DNA from: Ascidiaceihabitans sp039975415
GTDB lineage: Bacteria > Pseudomonadota > Alphaproteobacteria > Rhodobacterales > Rhodobacteraceae
Assembly (NCBI RefSeq): GCF_039975415.1
Contig: NZ_JBDWHD010000001.1
DNA: 64,000 bases
Strand: one strand, 5' to 3'
Positions 44,214 to 51,375 of the stretch are shown here, piece by piece (the stretch's first letter is position 1; each line of letters starts with the position of its first letter). Made by a program: the position numbers and the translations under genes. A model generated the notes under the pieces. It worked only from the letters and a program-made list of their open reading frames with translations, had not been told where the DNA came from and did not search any database.

Positions 44214-44816
44214 ATGTCCCATGCTTTGATTGTGATCGATGTTCAGAACGATTTTTGCCCCGGTGGCGCGCTGGCCGTGGCGGGGGGCGATCAGATTGTG
44301 GATGGGATCAACGCGCTTATGGGCGACGCGGGCGCTGTTGTCTTAACGCAGGATTGGCATCCGGCCGGGCATTCGTCGTTTGCATCGTCCCATGCAGGGC
44401 AGGGGCCTTATGATGTGGTTGAGATGCCTTATGGGCCGCAGGTTCTGTGGCCAGATCACTGTATTCAAGCCAGCCCTGGCGCACAATTCCACATGGGACT
44501 GCACCGTGACAAAGCCGATTTGATTATCCGCAAAGGGTTCAATCCCGAGATCGACAGCTATTCTGCATTCTTCGAAAATGACAAATCGACGCCCACGGGG
44601 CTTGAGGGCTATTTACGCACCCGTGGTTTTGAAAAGTTGGTCATGGTCGGATTGGCAACCGATTTTTGCGTGAACTTCTCAGCGGTGGATGCGGCGAAAC
44701 TGGGGTTTGAAGTTGAGGTGCGCATGGACCTGTGCCGCGCCATTGACCTGGATGGATCCTTGCAGGCGGCGATAGATGGGATGACGGCGGCTGGGGTGGC
44801 TTTAAGCGACGCCTAG
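44214..44816 (+). CDS. pncA: Nicotinamidase
   Basis: The 200-residue isochorismatase-fold enzyme hydrolyses nicotinamide to nicotinate for NAD salvage. Catalytic and metal residues are visible: Asp in IVIDVQNDFCPGGALAV, the metal site DWHPAGHSSF, Lys in DLIIRKGFNPEIDSYSAF and Cys in VGLATDFCVNFSA. AAAGGAG about 8 bases upstream fixes the start at 44214. The next step enzyme, PncB, is encoded 1.1 kb away in the same direction, with the haemoglobin and regulator genes inserted between them. Confidence 0.95.
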   Translation: MSHALIVIDVQNDFCPGGALAVAGGDQIVDGINALMGDAGAVVLTQDWHPAGHSSFASSHAGQGPYDVVEMPYGPQVLWPDHCIQASPGAQFHMGLHRDKADLIIRKGFNPEIDSYSAFFENDKSTPTGLEGYLRTRGFEKLVMVGLATDFCVNFSAVDAAKLGFEVEVRMDLCRAIDLDGSLQAAIDGMTAAGVALSDA

Positions 44817-45197
44817 TTTGGGCGGGCCGTTGTGGCCAAATTGCTCCAACCCCATGCTGAGACCGCGCCCAATGCGGTGGGCCAGCGTACTCCATTGCGC
44901 GGCGATATCTGCGGGCAGTTCTTCGTTCAAAACCCTATCAAACAAAGCCAACCACGTTGGAAAATGCGTTGCCATCACGTTTCCTGCAGCCATATGCACG
45001 CGCATGGGGTTTCCTGAATAGATGCCGGACCCCAGAATTGCGTTGGCCCAGAATCGCGTGATTTTGGCCTCGTGGGGGTCCCAATCGGTGACATGGGTTG
45101 CAAAGATCGGGCCTAGTTCGGGATTGGCACGCACGCGCGTGTAGAAGCGATCAACAACATGCGCGATGTCGTCTTCTGTCACGTCGAACCGCTGCAT
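44802..45197 (-). CDS. Group III truncated haemoglobin
   Basis: The 131-residue globin shows the TrHb3 pattern: FYTRVRANPELGPIFATHV, KITRFWANAILGSGIYSGNP and the proximal His in MRVHMAAGNVM, followed by FPTWLALFDRVLNEEL. The start at 45197 (TGATG overlap with the small upstream ORF) is preferred over a GTG at 45221 because of translational coupling. TrHb3 proteins are linked to NO or oxygen handling in some bacteria. The gene is convergent with pncA (15-bp overlap) and divergent from an NsrR-like regulator, which fits a nitrosative-stress role. Confidence 0.92.
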   Translation of the reverse strand: MQRFDVTEDDIAHVVDRFYTRVRANPELGPIFATHVTDWDPHEAKITRFWANAILGSGIYSGNPMRVHMAAGNVMATHFPTWLALFDRVLNEELPADIAAQWSTLAHRIGRGLSMGLEQFGHNGPPKLGVA

Positions 45198-45358
45198 CAC
45201 GACGCGGCCATCACGGCCCACATCACAAACAATATGACGATCAGGTAAACCAGCATGTTGAACATGGAACGGATCAAACCTTGATCGGATGTTGGTTCAA
45301 CACCCAATGCTTCACAGATTTTGGTGCCGGGCCACAGGATAAGATCAGAAATAGACAT
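45197..45358 (-). CDS. 53-residue single-span membrane peptide upstream of the globin
   Basis: A complete 54-codon frame starts at ATG 45358 and ends at a TGA that overlaps the globin ATG (TGATG). The product starts MSISDLILWPGTKICEALGV. It ends in a hydrophobic helix MLVYLIVILFVMWAVMAAS that would anchor it in the membrane with a short or absent C-terminal tail. It is too short for ordinary gene callers. Coupling to the globin gene and position facing the NsrR-like gene make a real gene likely. I recognise no family; it may tether or assist the globin, or be independent. Confidence 0.7.
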   Translation of the reverse strand: MSISDLILWPGTKICEALGVEPTSDQGLIRSMFNMLVYLIVILFVMWAVMAAS

Positions 45359-45438
45359 GCGCGATTCCTTTAATGCGTATTTTTTATGCGCAATAACTGC
45401 CCCCTTTTATTCCGCAAATCAAATGCTAAATATGTCGC
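45359..45438. promoter_or_regulatory. Divergent promoter with possible NsrR site
   Basis: The 80-bp divergent region is AT-rich. It contains AATGCG-TATTTTTTA-TGCGCAAT (45373-45394), a rough dyad. A second AT-rich dyad, ATGCTAAATATGTCGCAT, overlaps the regulator start. NsrR sites in other bacteria are ATGYATTT-type repeats, so both are candidates. Assignment is by resemblance only. Confidence 0.4.
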
Positions 45439-45897
45439 ATGCAATTGGATAAATTCACCGACTACGCCCTGAGGGTTCTTGTAATCCTCGCCGTGCGTGC
45501 GCCAGAGCGCTTGCCGACGTCTGCCATCGCCAAGATTTACGACCTGTCAGAGCATCACCTGTCCAAAGTTGCGACGGCTCTTGTGCGCGGCGGGTTTGTG
45601 ACGTCGGAACGTGGACGCAGTGGGGGCTTGTTGCTGGCGCGACCCGCCGATCAGATCAACATCGGGCAGGTCGTGCGCGTCCTGAAATCGGATGATCCTG
45701 TGGTGGAATGTTTTGGTTCAGGGACATCTTGTTGCATCGTTCCGGCTTGCGGTTTGCGCACCCCTTTGCAGCAGGCCCAAGAAGCATTCTTTGCCGCCTT
45801 GGACGTCTATTCCTTGGCTGATGTGACCCAGCAACACAGCGCTTTGGCTGCGCTATTGACCCCGCAAGACCCCCTTGCCCCTGCGCGACCAGACTGA
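45439..45897 (+). CDS. nsrR: Rrf2-family regulator, NsrR-like
   Basis: The 152-residue protein has an Rrf2 winged helix (MQLDKFTDYALRVLVILAVR, LSEHHLSKVATALVRGGFVT, SERGRSGGLLLARPADQIN). Its Fe-S cysteine set is in ECFGSGTSCCIVPACGL, with three or four Cys in the spacing typical of NsrR, the NO-sensing repressor. It is divergent from the membrane peptide/globin pair and likely represses it until NO damages the cluster. IscR has a different Cys spacing, so NsrR is the better match. The end overlaps no gene; pncB starts 31 bp later. Confidence 0.88.
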   Translation: MQLDKFTDYALRVLVILAVRAPERLPTSAIAKIYDLSEHHLSKVATALVRGGFVTSERGRSGGLLLARPADQINIGQVVRVLKSDDPVVECFGSGTSCCIVPACGLRTPLQQAQEAFFAALDVYSLADVTQQHSALAALLTPQDPLAPARPD

Positions 45898-45928
45898 TCT
45901 AAATCACCCAAGTCAGGGAGGACCATCC

Positions 45929-47221
45929 ATGGTCGATATCGCAAGCCGCGTCTGGAATCATAAGTGGAAGATCGACCCGATTGTGCGGTCTTTGATCGAC
46001 ACAGATTTTTATAAGCTTTTGATGTGTCAAAGTATTTTCCGCAATAAGCCGGACACGTCTGTCACTTTCAGTCTGATCAACCGCTCCAAGCATATCCCGC
46101 TGGCTGATTTGATCGACGAAGGTGAATTGCGCGAACAACTGGATCATGTGCGATCGTTGTCTCTAAGCCGCGGCGAAAGCACATGGCTGCGGGGAAACAC
46201 GTTTTATGGCAAGCGGCAGATGTTTCGCCCCGATTTTATGGAATGGTTTGAGGGCCTGCGCCTGCCGCCCTACCACCTTGAACGCGTCGGCGATCAGTAC
46301 GAGCTGACGTTTGAGGGCAAATGGCATGAAGTCATGTTGTGGGAAATTCCGGCGTTGGCCATTCTGATGGAACTGCGCAGCCGTGCCGTTCTGGACCAGA
46401 TGGGCAAGTTCGAACTGCAAGTGCTCTATGCGCGTGGCATGACGCGCGTTTGGGAAAAGATTGAAGCCCTGCGCGATGTTCCTGACCTTTCGATAGCGGA
46501 TTTTGGCACCCGCCGCCGTCATTCGTATCTTTGGCAGGATTGGTGTGTGCAAGCGATGCGCGAGGGGCTTGGGACAAGTTTCACAGGCACATCAAATTGC
46601 AAAATCGCCATGAACCGCGAAGTAGAAGCGATTGGCACAAATGCGCATGAACTGCCGATGGTGTATGCCGCTTTGGCCAAAGACGATACTGCGTTGTTCC
46701 AAGCACCTTATGACGTTTTGTCGGATTGGCATGATGAACATGAAGGCAACTTGCGCATTATTTTACCCGACACCTACGGCACGCAAGGGTTTTTGGACAA
46801 TGCGCCGGACTGGTTGGCGGGTTGGACTGGTATTCGCATCGATTCCGGTGATCCAGCCACAGCGGCCGAGGTTGCATTGAAGTGGTGGAACGCACGTGGT
46901 GAAGACCCGAAAACCAAGCGCATCATCTTTTCCGACGGCTTGGATGTTGAAAAGATCAAAGAGCTGCACGCACAGTTTTCAGGCCGCGTCGCCACCAGTT
47001 TCGGATGGGGCACGCTGCTGACCAACGACTTTCGCGGCTTGGTCCCTGATGACGCATTGGCCCCATTTTCGCTGGTGTGCAAAGCGGTGCAAGCCAACGG
47101 AAAGGCCACGGTCAAGCTGTCGGACAACCCCAAGAAGGCCATGGGCCCCGCAGAGGAAATCGCGCGTTATAAACGCGTCTTTGGTGTGGGGGATCAGGTG
47201 GCGCAAGAGGTTGTTGTTTAA
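45929..47221 (+). CDS. pncB: Nicotinate phosphoribosyltransferase
   Basis: The 430-residue enzyme converts nicotinate and PRPP to nicotinate mononucleotide in NAD salvage. Family segments include SLIDTDFYKLLMCQSIFRNK, the catalytic-loop His in ADFGTRRRHSYLWQDW, GTSNCKIAMNREVEAIGTNA and IRIDSGDPATAAEVALKWW. GGGAGG about 8 bases upstream supports the start at 45929; an 18-codon upstream extension overlaps the regulator. With pncA close by, nicotinamide recycling is complete to NaMN. Confidence 0.95.
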   Translation: MVDIASRVWNHKWKIDPIVRSLIDTDFYKLLMCQSIFRNKPDTSVTFSLINRSKHIPLADLIDEGELREQLDHVRSLSLSRGESTWLRGNTFYGKRQMFRPDFMEWFEGLRLPPYHLERVGDQYELTFEGKWHEVMLWEIPALAILMELRSRAVLDQMGKFELQVLYARGMTRVWEKIEALRDVPDLSIADFGTRRRHSYLWQDWCVQAMREGLGTSFTGTSNCKIAMNREVEAIGTNAHELPMVYAALAKDDTALFQAPYDVLSDWHDEHEGNLRIILPDTYGTQGFLDNAPDWLAGWTGIRIDSGDPATAAEVALKWWNARGEDPKTKRIIFSDGLDVEKIKELHAQFSGRVATSFGWGTLLTNDFRGLVPDDALAPFSLVCKAVQANGKATVKLSDNPKKAMGPAEEIARYKRVFGVGDQVAQEVVV

Positions 47222-48105
47222 GGCCGGTTTCGCCGTTCGCGCCAGACGATCAACAGCCCACCCAATGCGATCAGGATGGCCCCCGGAAACAGGGTGTCCC
47301 AAGGGGCTTCGTCGAAGAACAACCATCCCAACACGAAGGCCAAGGGAATGCCAAAGTAGCTGAACGGTGCGAGGTTGCTGGGTTCCGTCATGCGGTAACT
47401 CGCGACCAGAAACAGCACCGCTGTGCCACCAAAAGCCCCCATCGCAATGATCCAACCCATGTCTGCAAAGGATGCGACAGGTGTGAAGCCGCCCCACCAA
47501 AGTGCCAGAAAAAACGCCCCAACCGTAGAGGCGATGGTCGAATAGACACTGACCAGCGGATTGGGGACATCATCATCGAACAACCGCGCTGTAATCGCGA
47601 CAAGCGCATACAAGGCTGCGGCGGCCAATGGCAAAAGGGCCGTGACGGAAAATGCATCGCTGCCGGGTTGCATGACCAAAATCACACCGGCAAAGCCGAT
47701 CATTACAGCGCTCCAGCGGACCCAACCGACTTTTTCAGCCAGCACAGGCACGGAAAGCGCCGTCATGAACAACGCGTTGGCGTAGGTGATCGTCGAGGCC
47801 GTAGCAAAGGCCATCAATCCCAAAGACAGATAAAAGCAAAGCTGCGCCCCGGTCACGATCACACCGCGCATCAATGCCAGCTTCCATTGCCGGATTTTCC
47901 AGACGCGACCAGATGAGCGCCACGCAGCGGATGTCCACAACGCAAGGAAAGACGGCACCAACCCGAACAGATTGCGCCACGCAGAAAGTTCTGCCGCAGA
48001 ATAGTCCGAAGACAGGTGTTTGATAATCAACCCCATGGCATCAAACAATGTCAGCGCAATAAGGCTCAGGACAATGGCAAGGCCGGTGCGGTCAGTGGGG
48101 CGCAT
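47218..48105 (-). CDS. EamA/DMT-superfamily membrane transporter
   Basis: The 295-residue protein has ten hydrophobic segments in two EamA repeats of five, for instance LVVIKHLSSDYS-like start, AFATASTITYANALFMTALS, VILVMQPGSDAFSVTALLPL and the final FPGAILIALGGLLIVWRERR. Such proteins export metabolites or amino acids; the substrate is not predictable. It is convergent with pncB and overlaps it by 4 bp. arfB lies 70 bp upstream in the same direction and may be cotranscribed. (First-segment text is approximate: the sequence there reads GLIIKHLSSDYSAAELSAW.). Confidence 0.88.
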   Translation of the reverse strand: MRPTDRTGLAIVLSLIALTLFDAMGLIIKHLSSDYSAAELSAWRNLFGLVPSFLALWTSAAWRSSGRVWKIRQWKLALMRGVIVTGAQLCFYLSLGLMAFATASTITYANALFMTALSVPVLAEKVGWVRWSAVMIGFAGVILVMQPGSDAFSVTALLPLAAAALYALVAITARLFDDDVPNPLVSVYSTIASTVGAFFLALWWGGFTPVASFADMGWIIAMGAFGGTAVLFLVASYRMTEPSNLAPFSYFGIPLAFVLGWLFFDEAPWDTLFPGAILIALGGLLIVWRERRNRP

Positions 48106-48175
48106 GGTTGGCTTTCATGAGGTGCGGGGTTTGATTTCAAAGGGGGGGCTCGCAGGTGTTTGTGTTTATTTGGAT

Positions 48176-48598
48176 CTAGCTGTCGGGATCAACTTTGCCG
48201 CGCATCGATTTGACCTCGCCGCGTACTTTTTTGGCCTTCAGGCGACGCTTTTTTGACCCAAGCGTCGGACGGGTCGCAATGCGCCGTTTGGGGGCGACCA
48301 AAGCCTTGCGAATAAGATCGGCAAGGCGGTCGCGGGCCAGATCGCGGTTGCGCGCTTGTGATCTGGTTTCTTCACAGTAAATGATCAATGCACCCTCTAG
48401 GGTCCAACGTCTGCCAGCAAGGCGTTTCAATCGTGTTTTTACGGGTGGCGGCAGGGACGGGCTGGTGGATGCTTCAAAGCGCAGCTCTACTGCCGTGGAT
48501 ACTTTGTTCACATTTTGCCCGCCCGGTCCGGACGACCGTACAAAGCTTTCCGTAAGCTCCCAGTCCTGAATGGTGATGTCTTCGTTGATGCGGATCAT
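48176..48598 (-). CDS. arfB: Ribosome-rescue peptidyl-tRNA hydrolase ArfB
   Basis: The 140-residue protein releases peptides from stalled ribosomes lacking a codon in the A site. The catalytic GGQ is in RSSGPGGQNVNKVSTAVELR, and the family's basic C-terminal tail that enters the empty mRNA channel is clear (TLGSKKRRLKAKKVRGEVKS). About 50 bases upstream is a strong terminator-like hairpin, preceded by an 18-codon ORF with an extremely strong Shine-Dalgarno, so arfB could be under attenuation control. Length is normal. Confidence 0.95.
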   Translation of the reverse strand: MIRINEDITIQDWELTESFVRSSGPGGQNVNKVSTAVELRFEASTSPSLPPPVKTRLKRLAGRRWTLEGALIIYCEETRSQARNRDLARDRLADLIRKALVAPKRRIATRPTLGSKKRRLKAKKVRGEVKSMRGKVDPDS

Positions 48599-48647
48599 AA
48601 CATTTCTATAAACAACTGCGGCCCGACGAAAAAGTGTAGCCCGACGA

Positions 48648-48679
48648 AAAAGGGCCGCCCAAGGTAGGCGGCCCTTTCG
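48648..48679 (-). terminator. Strong rho-independent terminator before arfB
   Basis: On the minus strand AAAGGGCCGCC, a 7-base loop and GGCGGCCCTTTTT form an 8-bp GC stem extended by A-T pairs, with five T after it. It lies ~50 bases upstream of the arfB ATG and downstream of the 18-codon ORF, so it either ends that small transcript or serves as an attenuator of arfB. Confidence 0.85.
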
Positions 48680-48687
48680 AAAGTTTC

Positions 48688-48739
48688 AGGAGGGATCTCG
48701 GTTAGACCGGATGGATCCACTTGAGCGGTTCACACCGCT
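48688..48739 (-). ncRNA. Structured leader segment with two hairpins and an anti-SD motif
   Basis: On the minus strand, after the small ORF, come AGCGGT-GTGA-ACCGCT (48724-48739, 6-bp stem with a GNRA tetraloop) and a longer hairpin (48693-48718) pairing GGATC with GATCC around CGGT/ACCG. CCTCCT (48688-48693) follows, which could pair with the AGGAGG of the small ORF 120 bases upstream. The terminator comes next. The arrangement looks like a compact regulatory RNA. Confidence 0.5.
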
Positions 48740-48749
48740 ATGGGCTGCC

Positions 48750-48806
48750 TTAGCGGGCGACCTCCCAAGCTGTTCCGACACCTCGCTCCAATATCTTTCT
48801 CGACAC
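48750..48806 (-). CDS. 18-residue ORF with near-perfect Shine-Dalgarno
   Basis: A GTG at 48806 opens an 18-codon frame, MSRKILERGVGTAWEVAR, ended by TAA at 48750-48752. Directly upstream, 48809-48821 on the minus strand reads AAAGGAGGTGATC, complementary over all 13 bases to the usual 3' end of 16S rRNA, only 2 bases before the GTG. Such complementarity is far beyond ordinary. The peptide is basic with a hydrophobic C-terminus and matches no family I know. It could be a leader peptide, a small protein, or a ribosome-trapping site. Confidence 0.55.
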   Translation of the reverse strand: MSRKILERGVGTAWEVAR

Positions 48807-48866
48807 TAGATCACCTCCTTTGCATTTGTTTAAGACACCTGAATCGTCGCACAGGTTTTCAAATCT

Positions 48867-48898
48867 GCCAAGACATTTCTGCAAAAAATTGTCTTGGC
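48867..48898. repeat. 9-bp perfect inverted repeat after the queuosine transporter gene
   Basis: GCCAAGACA (48867-48875) and TGTCTTGGC (48890-48898) flank a 14-base AT-rich loop. It is 30 bases after the stop of the transporter gene and ~45 bases before the strong Shine-Dalgarno. Without a T-tract it is not a clear intrinsic terminator; it may be a Rho-type 3' structure or an operator for the small transcript. Confidence 0.55.
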
Positions 48899-48927
48899 CA
48901 AAGGATCGGACCCAAACCGCTGCCGCT

Positions 48928-49563
48928 TTAACGGGCTGCTGCCAGGCGTGCCGTCAGGATGCGAAACGGAACAAGTGCCAACAGGGCTACACCCAGCTTC
49001 ACCAGCCAATCGGCAAAGGCCAGCGTCACCCACAAGGGCGCTTCGGGGCCGGACATCATGAAGGGTACAGCTTCCCATGCCCAATTGATTGCACCGTCTG
49101 CATTGGCGCCAAAGATCGTGACGGACGCGGAAAAGGCGATGGTGAAAAACAAGGCGGTGTCCAGCGCCGACCCCACGATGGTCGATGCCAAAGGTGCGCG
49201 CCACCACGCGCCGGTGCGCAAGCGGTTGAAGATGCTGACGTCGGTCATTTGTGCCAAAAGGAACCCGACACCTGACGCAACAGCGATACGAAATGGCACG
49301 GCGGGGCCGTATTCCAGCATGATCTGGCTGCCGATCAGCGAACAGATGATCCCTGTCACGAACCCTGCAAACACGACGCGACGTGCGGCCGCGACCCCGT
49401 AGATGCGGTTCATCACATCGGTGACAAGGAATGCCAGCGGGTAGGTGAACGCGCCCCACGTAAGCAGGCCGTCAAGGATCAGAAATTGAACAAGGATGTT
49501 GGAGGCAACCACAATGGCGGCCATGGCGAAAATGCCCGGAAGAAGGCTGGAAAGACGTGTCAT
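48928..49563 (-). CDS. yhhQ: Queuosine precursor transporter (VUT/YhhQ family)
   Basis: The 211-residue inner-membrane protein has about six helices and the family's conserved TYPLAFLVTDVMNRIYGVAA, AVPFRIAVASGVGFLLAQMT and STIVGSALDTALFFTIAFSA. YhhQ-type proteins import preQ0/preQ1 precursors for queuosine in tRNA. I looked for a preQ1 riboswitch in the 91 bp upstream and saw only a GC hairpin (CCGCA-TGG-TGCGG), not the preQ1-I pattern. The hydrophilic segment after helix 5 is normal. Confidence 0.88.
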   Translation of the reverse strand: MTRLSSLLPGIFAMAAIVVASNILVQFLILDGLLTWGAFTYPLAFLVTDVMNRIYGVAAARRVVFAGFVTGIICSLIGSQIMLEYGPAVPFRIAVASGVGFLLAQMTDVSIFNRLRTGAWWRAPLASTIVGSALDTALFFTIAFSASVTIFGANADGAINWAWEAVPFMMSGPEAPLWVTLAFADWLVKLGVALLALVPFRILTARLAAAR

Positions 49564-49654
49564 AATGTATCCCGTTTTATCAAGGTAGCGGAGAACTCGG
49601 CCCGCACCATGCGGACGGGCGGTCTTTAGGCCTGCACGCGCTGTGATGCAAGCC

Positions 49655-50473
49655 TCATTCCATTAGCCTGTATTCCACGACCTGATTGCGTTGGAGCGGT
49701 TGGAAGTTGTCGTCCGACACCAGTGTCAGCCGGATATGACCATTCGGATCGGTCCAGACCGTGATCCCTTCCAGATTGTCGTGTTGCAGCGCAAAGGTGG
49801 TCAGCAACAGCTTTTCGCCCAAGTCTGGCTGCGCCAAATCGAAACGCCGTATTTGGCTACGAAACCCGATAGGGGTGAAGTGACGTTCCAGCAAATACAG
49901 GAAGCCGTCTGGCCCGAAATCGGCCCCAACAGGCACAAATGGTCCGCGTTTCGGGATAACAGTGGTCTTGGTCCATTGGCCTTGATCAAACACATACAGC
50001 GGGAAAGGCGCGTCATTTGTACCGGTGCGTTCTTGTAGCGTGTAAAGGCGCCCATCCGCGTCGATGGCCAAGGCCTCAAGGGCGCGATTGGATGGCATTT
50101 TGCGAAAATCCGGATGCCTGCGCAGGGACATCCCGTCCAATGTGCGGATGCGTGCGGGTCCTTCAAACGACAGATAGGTTTCGGACGGTGTCATCGCCAG
50201 CCCTTCGGTGTCCTGCTGTGTCGGGGCGATGTTGGCGGGGCTTGCCTGAACTTCTACAATCTCACCAGCGGCATCGCGCATCAGGTGCAGATCAAAAAAG
50301 AAACCACGATCGGAAACAGCTAAGGCATGGACCCCGTCCTCGGTTTCAATCGCAGAAAGCCCGCCCAAGGTTTTGGCGGTTCCGTCAATGGACGTCGCAG
50401 ACATGAAATCCAGCGTTTGCGCCCCCACAGAGGACGCAAACAGCGCTAATCCGACGCCAAGACTGCGGAACAT
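49655..50473 (-). CDS. Exported esterase-like (phytase-like) protein
   Basis: The 272-residue precursor has a signal peptide (MFRSLGVGLALFASSVGAQT). A beta-propeller-like domain follows, annotated in databases as 'esterase-like activity of phytase': GLSAIETEDGVHALAVSDRG, TEGLAMTPSETYLSFEGPA, NRALEALAIDADGRLYTLQE, GADFGPDGFLYLLERHFTP and DNLEGITVWTDPNGHIRLTL. It would act in the periplasm. It overlaps the end of mepA by 28 bases and is last in the MFS-mepA unit. Substrate unknown. Confidence 0.87.
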   Translation of the reverse strand: MFRSLGVGLALFASSVGAQTLDFMSATSIDGTAKTLGGLSAIETEDGVHALAVSDRGFFFDLHLMRDAAGEIVEVQASPANIAPTQQDTEGLAMTPSETYLSFEGPARIRTLDGMSLRRHPDFRKMPSNRALEALAIDADGRLYTLQERTGTNDAPFPLYVFDQGQWTKTTVIPKRGPFVPVGADFGPDGFLYLLERHFTPIGFRSQIRRFDLAQPDLGEKLLLTTFALQHDNLEGITVWTDPNGHIRLTLVSDDNFQPLQRNQVVEYRLME

Positions 50474-51375
50474 GAACCCGGAAGGTCCGCCACGCGCAAT
50501 TCACGACGCGGTTTGGGCGGCTTTGCGTTTGGATCTCGTGGTTTTGGGGGGGGCGGGTTCAAGATGTCTTTGACCCATTGGCGTGCATCCGCGCAGCCGT
50601 CCCCTTTGGGTGGGGCTGCTTGATCGACGCAGCCGCGTGCACCTTTGGGGCATTTCAGGCGCACATGGAAATGGTAGTGGTGGCCGTACCACGGGCGCAC
50701 TTTATTCAGCCAAGACCGGTCGCCTTTTTCGTCGTTGCACATTTTCACCTTTGCGCCGGGGAAGACAAAAATGCGGGCGGTGCGTTTGTCTTTGGCGGCG
50801 GCTTTGATGATTTCGTGATGCGCGGGCGACCAATTGGAATTGGTGTAGGCCCCTTTGGCGCGACGTGTGGAAATACTTGAGATATTTTCGCGATCCGTAG
50901 TGTTTAGGTTCAGGTTATTGGCGGGCAGCATCCAGATGTCTGCGTCCAGCCCGATCTGGTGGCTGCGGTGGCCTGTCAACATCGGCCCCCCGCGCGGCTG
51001 ACTTAAATCACCCACATAAAGCCCGTTCCATCCGGGTTGTGCCGCCGCTTTGCGCGACAGCTTTTGCACCATGTCCACAAGTTCGGGGTGGCCCCAGTTG
51101 CGGTTGCGTGACAGGCGCATCGCCTGCCATGTGGGACCGGTTTCTGCCAATTGGACGGACCCTGCCGCACAGCCCTTTGCGTAGCTGCCAAAAGCGGCTG
51201 GACGCTGTGCCGAAGCGCTGCGTTTCGCACCAAAGGCAGACTTTGCCAAACCGCGCAATTCGGCGGCGGTTGGTTCTTTCACAGGGGTGCCGTCGATGTT
51301 GGTGTCGGAGCTGCCAGCGCAGGCAATCAGCACAAGGCTGGTGACAATCGCAAGAGTGTTTCGGATTCTAATCAT
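50446..51375 (-). CDS. mepA: Penicillin-insensitive murein endopeptidase
   Basis: The 309-residue protein is a LAS-type zinc peptidase that cuts peptidoglycan cross-links in the periplasm. The N-terminus is a lipoprotein-like signal (SLVLIACAGSSD; lipobox LIAC). Zinc/catalytic motifs are LTGHRSHQIGLDADIWM and GHHYHFHVRLKCP. Conserved Cys occur in KGCAAGSVQL and KMCNDEKGDRSWLN. The C-terminus is Pro/Lys-rich (PPPPKPRDPNAKPPKPRREL), longer than in E. coli. The ATG shares a base with the MFS stop (TAATG). Confidence 0.93.
   Translation of the reverse strand: MIRIRNTLAIVTSLVLIACAGSSDTNIDGTPVKEPTAAELRGLAKSAFGAKRSASAQRPAAFGSYAKGCAAGSVQLAETGPTWQAMRLSRNRNWGHPELVDMVQKLSRKAAAQPGWNGLYVGDLSQPRGGPMLTGHRSHQIGLDADIWMLPANNLNLNTTDRENISSISTRRAKGAYTNSNWSPAHHEIIKAAAKDKRTARIFVFPGAKVKMCNDEKGDRSWLNKVRPWYGHHYHFHVRLKCPKGARGCVDQAAPPKGDGCADARQWVKDILNPPPPKPRDPNAKPPKPRRELRVADLPGSCSAVLASD

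Noticed and set aside
48809..48821. Plus-strand GATCACCTCCTTT, identical to a 16S rRNA 3' end.
   Set aside because: No rRNA sequence precedes it; on the minus strand it is a Shine-Dalgarno before a small ORF.
49564..49654. Possible preQ1 riboswitch before the queuosine transporter.
   Set aside because: Only a GC hairpin is present; the conserved preQ1 core and A-rich tail are absent.
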